This document shows, one piece after another, positions 59,608 to 64,000 of a stretch of DNA of 64,000 nt. The DNA lies in NCBI GenBank assembly GCA_008694505.1, contig VZDJ01000594.1:5486086-5550085 (forward strand), in the 5' to 3' direction. Source of the DNA: Cyanoderma ruficeps (taxonomy: Eukaryota; Chordata; Aves; Passeriformes; Timaliidae). A program made the translations under genes and the position numbers. Each line of letters starts with the position of its first letter. The stretch's first letter is position 1. The notes beneath the pieces are model-generated. The model saw nothing but the letters and a program-made list of their open reading frames with translations. It had not been told where the DNA came from and made no database searches.

Positions 59608-62600
59608 GTGAGACACGGCCGCTGACAGCTCGGGGCCGCCCGGGGCGGGGCCGGGCGGGTTCCGTCGCCGATGCTGCTGCAGATGGCGGCGGGGGTCGCG
59701 CAGCCGGGCCGGGCAGCCGCGCCCGAGCCGCCGCGGGGCCGGTGCCGGGAGGGATGGGCCGGGCTGGGCTGGGCCGAGGGGAGCATCCGCCGCCTTCCCT
59801 TCCCCACCCTTCGCTCTCCGCCCGGCGGGAGCCGTGTCCCGGCGAGGCCCCACTCGCTGCTCTCGGGCCGCCTGGGGCCAGTCGGGGCCGCCCCCATCGG
59901 TCCCGGGCCGGGGTGCGGGACCTTGTGCGGCTGCCGCGGCCGGGGGAGGCGAGCGGGGACTCGGCTCCCGCGGCTGCCCAGAGCCCCTGGGATGCCTCGG
60001 CTCGGGGGAGTCGCCCCTCTGTCCGGCGCCGTCTGGGGGGATCGTGTGTATTTATTTTTTTTTTTAATGTGCGGATAATGTCATTTATTCTGTGTTACTT
60101 CTCTCTGTGGAAGAAAAAAAACCCCTCCCCTTCCATCGAGCAGGCGCAGAGGAACTTCCTTAGTTTTGTCAAAGCCTCTTCCTGCTTTCGTGCTTTTATA
60201 CCTTATAAGGCAGTTTTCAGTGTCAAACCTGAACCAAATCCGCTTTGGAAACGCTTCTTTTCGTTCAGCAGCTGCCGGGCGGTGGAGGGGACGCGGTGCC
60301 GATGCAGCAGGAGCGGCGGCGGGAGGAGGCCCCGGCGATCCGGGCCGGCTTTAGCGCGGCTCCGGGGGCTGGGGCAGGGCGGCGGGCGCGGCGGTGCCCG
60401 TGGGAAGGCGGGCCGGGCCGGGCCGGGCCGGGCGGGCTCGGCCGTGCCGCTCGCAGCAGCGCGCTCGGGAAGTGCGAACCGCGCTGTGACCCGCGGGCTG
60501 CGGGGCCGTGGAAAGAGGAAACGTCTCCGGCAGGCAGCGGTTTTTCATTGGAAGGGAAAGCACTGCTGTGTTTTCAAGGCTCTTTAGCTACCGCTGATGG
60601 CGTGCTTCTTTGACTCGTTTTTTTTCACTTTTGTTTCGCTTCTCATCCCTCTTGCTAAAAATAAAATTTTCAGTGTGTGCTTTGTAGATGCAGGTATTTA
60701 TCATGCTTTCTTGAAAGGGCGTCTTCTTCTGCAACCTAAGTATTTGTTTCTGAAAGCACGTGCTCATCATCCCCTCAAGAGAATCTCTTTGGTGTAGGAC
60801 ATTAATAAACAGGTCTTTAGGAAGAGCAGGTATATGTATGTGTGTGTCTGATGTCTGCATGTCTAGTCCTGGTATGAAGAAGTCATTCCTGTAGTGAAAG
60901 TAGAATTAAAACCTTGAATTCTGTGGGATGGAGGAAAGTCAGCAGCACAGTGGGAATGAGGTGTGTAGCTGAGTATAATAGAAGTATGTGTGAGTTTAAC
61001 ATGTGCTGTTTGTCTTTCAAAGCAAAAGATCTGTAACTACTCTGCCACATGCCACCAGAGGCTTTTTCCCATTTCACACGTTTGTGTATCACTAGTAGTC
61101 CCATTAAAGGCAATAATTATGTCTTTATAGGTTTGTAGAGTACAGGTTGTGACCACTGGATTAGAGATTCGCTTAAAGCTTTCAGCAGTGCCCCGAAGGA
61201 GCAGCATGCAAATACAGAGCTGTGTAAGAACTAACTGTGTCTTGTTGATGAGAGAGGTGTACCAAGGGCACATGAGTGTTAAAACAAATGTTGCTGGGGA
61301 AGATGTGTGTGCAAGTACACCATTAATCAACTTTGCTTCAGAGGGTGTACTGTGCAGTGTTCTTGAATATGATGTTAGCCAAGTCCTGCTCCTGTTTAAT
61401 TTAGTTTTTTCCCTACAAATCTCTAAAAAATGCTTTAAGATGCTGCTTTATTGTGTGCCATATTTTTTTAATGCAGCCCAGCCTATTTTACTCTCCAGGC
61501 TTTTAATTTCAGGTGCATTTCCTCATCCAATGTTGTTCTTCCATAAAATTCTGCTTCAAGAAAGCAAGGGCAAAGATTTGTAGCACTGTAAAGATTACAG
61601 AGTGTTGTGGTGGTTTGAATTGAATAATTTCAGTAGACAAAAATATAAAGTGGTAAATTTACTAAGAAAGAATAAGATAGTTGAGAGGAATAAAGAACAG
61701 GTGGATAATAGTGCAGTGGGTTAGGATAGCATAATCATGCTCTTGGCTTTTATTTTTAATTTGGTGCAGCCCTCCCAGTCCACCTCACTTTTTGTGTGAG
61801 AACAGACTATGTCAGGCCAGTGCAGATCAGTGGAGGTCTCAGTGTTCCATCCTGTCTGCCAAAATGACAGAGCAGACAGATTAAATATAGCCTCAAAAAA
61901 GAGGAAAAGAGGTTTTGAAAATTCAGCCAAAACTGAAAGGGTGAAAGGAGCTGCCTTGCTTAGAACAGGCTTTAAGTGTGCACTGGTTTTCCAATAAGTA
62001 GGCTTTTTTTAGAGGGAAGGCTTGATAGTTTGTAATCTCAGGAGAATTGACCTCAATCAGCAAAAGGGCAGGTGTAGAAGTGGTGTTAAGAGTGTCTTCC
62101 TGTATCTTGTGCTTGTAGCTGCAGTTCAGTTTGTTTATCTAAGTGTTAAATTTTGGGTTTTTTTTAAAATGTGTGTGCATTTTTGCCGGCTGAGACAGAG
62201 TGATGAGAAAGGCAGCAGAGTTGTGCTTTTCAGCATCAGCTTGCACAGATTATACAAATGATAAGGATTTCTTTCAAAGTATAAAGAGACCAAAACACAG
62301 AAGAGATTGGGGAGATGATATGATGACTGTTGCCTGAGGTTATAACGGCTCAGTCACTTTTTAGGGGTCATGTAAGTACATGTCATACAGCTGGAGCTGG
62401 GAAATTGGTTCAATCAGTCACATGGCAATCAGATGCAGCTGAAATTCTTCCAGTGTTACATTTGTTACCCTGAAATTTGCATTCTTTGCTTAAGCAAACT
62501 TGATACCTAGAAAATAAGGTAACTGATACCTAGTAAGAGCAAGTAAATACTTACTTTTGGTTTTAGAAGCTACCTATCTGAAACACTGTCCTTTTAATTG

Positions 62601-64000
62601 TACAGTAGAGTTACAGGCATGGTATGAAAAATCTGAAAAGCCCAGTTAGTTTAACAGAACTGTTAAACCCAGTATTATTTATTTCTATAACTGATGGCCT
62701 TGTCTAGTTTAGTTTTAAGTATACATACTGTTGTTTTGTTGGGTAATCTGTAGAACAACACTGTAGACCTTATTGTCAGGAAGTCTTTGTCCATGTTAGT
62801 AGTGAATTTGACTTCCCTTGGCTGCTGAGAGCCCCTCTCTTTCTCTTCTTTCCACAGAAGATGGGCACCAGCTCGCTGAGCAATGAGCTATGAAGTAGCA
62901 CCTGTGTGCTGTTCTGTTTATATCCTTCAAACACTGGCAAATTTTTGGTTTTCCTGCAGTCAGTAGGTATGCTGTGAACGAGGCTCACTTCATCCTTTAG
63001 TGTAGCTAAGGATTCCATGCATTTTAAAACAAAAATTCAAAATAGAAAAATGAGATGGACTTCTTCCAATAAAGCGTGTGAGCAACGTACCAAAGAAAGG
63101 AAAAGGCTCTTAGTCATTTTTTGATCACAGTAGGCTGCAGTCTTTGCTCTGTGCCTTTGGGGTGTTTGAATTGTTCTTGCCGCCTCTTCCACAGGCGAAC
63201 GCAGCGCTGCTGCAAGCCATGATTAAAAGCTCTTCCTACGCCGCTTTGGAATTTAGCTTGATTAGGTTGACAAGTAGATTTTAACTGTGTCTTTTTGTGT
63301 GAGTGCACTTTTTTCCTTCAGTGTAACTTGTATAACACTGAATTAGCTCATTTGGGATGGCAGATAATTGCAAGTGTTCAAATTAATGGCTCTTCAGCTG
63401 AGCTGCACTAAGTGGCTATGCAACTACTGCACTTCCAAAACGAGGACTTAATTATAGCACTGAAAGAGATTTACAGAATATTATTTGTATCTTCTGTACC
63501 TGAACTTTGTTTTCTGCAGGTCTGTGTGCCATTTTTCAGTGGCTGCCAGGTGGATCTGTTCAATACTTGAGTGTCAGTGGTGACCAGCATCTCTAATGTA
63601 CCCAAGGGTTTTTTGTTGGCAGGGTCATGTCTCTTGGTAACCTTTTTCTTTAGTAAATTGGTTATATGATTGTGTGGAAAAAACCCAGCCTGTTGTCATA
63701 GGTCTTGTTTTCTTGTCTTCTCCCCTATGCCAAGCCAGGCCTCTTTTTTATTTCCCATGCAGAAGTTGCAAAAAGTTATGTATTTTGTTAACTTCTTTCT
63801 TGCATACTAGCGGTGAATTAAAGGTTTTGGGATTGACTGGAGAAAGATTTCCTGTTCTTGATGGGAACTCAGGATTTCTTCGACACCTCCTGGCAGTCTG
63901 GGTTCCCACTGAGCTGAGAGCCAGGAGGATTGAGGCTGCTCAGGATTTCCAGGGTTTTTTGACGTGGAGTTGCAAGCTGTTCTTTTGAATGAGTCACACA
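59608..64000 (+). other. ACTR3: ACTR3 intron 1 (continues beyond window)
   Basis: No segment encoding the expected exon 2 (YTKLGYAGNTEPQF in the family) was found on the plus strand through 64000. The first kilobase is CpG island, with a T-run at 60054-60065. The remainder is unremarkable, moderately AT-rich sequence without repeats that I recognise. Open frames near 61149 and 63674 have no homology that I know and no convincing splice context. Confidence 0.75.

Larger units (their letters stand above)
59300..60560 (+). promoter_or_regulatory. ACTR3 CpG-island promoter
   Basis: The CpG-dense island spans exon 1 and the start of intron 1. Immediately before the presumed transcription start there is an ACGTCA half-site of CRE type (59388-59393), a GGGGCGGGGCGGG Sp1-type run (59394-59406) and GCCATCTTGG, a YY1-type site at 59410-59419. 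No TATA box is seen. This arrangement fits a ubiquitously expressed housekeeping gene. Inside the island, 60411-60434 is a GGCCG-type pentamer run. Confidence 0.8.

Noticed and set aside
59190..59897. 235-codon minus-strand open frame at the ACTR3 promoter
   Set aside because: It is Pro/Arg/Ala-rich translation of CpG island and CR1 sequence, with no family resemblance.
59484..60587. 367-codon open frame over ACTR3 exon 1
   Set aside because: It is in another frame from the authentic MAGRLPACVVDCGT start and runs straight through the donor site. It is a composition effect of the CpG island.
63674..63988. Open frame at the right edge tested as ACTR3 exon 2
   Set aside because: It does not contain the expected YTKLGYAG segment in any frame.
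1..64000. CRISPR arrays, operons, prokaryotic regulatory sites, tRNA or rRNA genes
   Set aside because: None were seen. The window has exon-intron structure and vertebrate repeats, and I found no cloverleaf tRNA or rRNA signature.

Overview
The window is vertebrate nuclear DNA, most likely from a bird. Split genes have short exons with GT/AG boundaries, there are several truncated CR1-type LINE ends, at least one endogenous-retrovirus-like LTR is present, and two annotated-type CpG-island promoters are seen. There is no sign of prokaryotic gene organisation. Placement as a bird rests on the CR1 and LTR style and on the gene pair. I cannot fix the species.

Two known genes are recognised, arranged head to head. 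SLC35F5 lies on the minus strand. Fourteen coding exons between 42791 and 24342 join without a frame error into about 493 codons, encoding a ten-pass transporter of the drug/metabolite transporter superfamily. Its CpG-island first exon is near 45.84-46.1 kb. Its 3' UTR probably runs far to the left, possibly to a poly(A) signal at 15678. ACTR3 lies on the plus strand. Only its promoter and exon 1 (first 14 codons, 59564-59607) are inside the window. Everything from 59608 to 64000 reads as intron 1. The same pair stands head to head in mammals. Here the two promoters are about 13 kb apart, so they do not share a core promoter.

Layout from left to right. 1-7.1 kb is unassigned sequence with one strong exon-like segment (771-884, +) and one weaker one (about 2850-2908, +) that I cannot name. 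7.1-7.5 kb is a probable ERV LTR. 7.5-14.2 kb shows no gene. 14.28-15.5 kb is an AT-rich, homeobox-site-like block next to an orphan CpG island. 15.67-24.34 kb is the probable SLC35F5 3' UTR. 24.34-46.1 kb is the SLC35F5 body. 46.17-46.46 kb is a nested hexamer/36-bp minisatellite inside its CpG island. 46.9-58.7 kb is intergenic, with CR1 pieces, an LTR candidate and an old LINE-like fragment. 58.7-59.3 kb holds two CR1 3' ends directly upstream of ACTR3. 59.3-60.6 kb is the ACTR3 CpG island.

I found no convincing new multi-gene system. The best leads are the unassigned exon at 771-884, the SLC35F5 start region with an overlapping upstream ORF, the unusually long 3' UTR, and the orphan CpG island.
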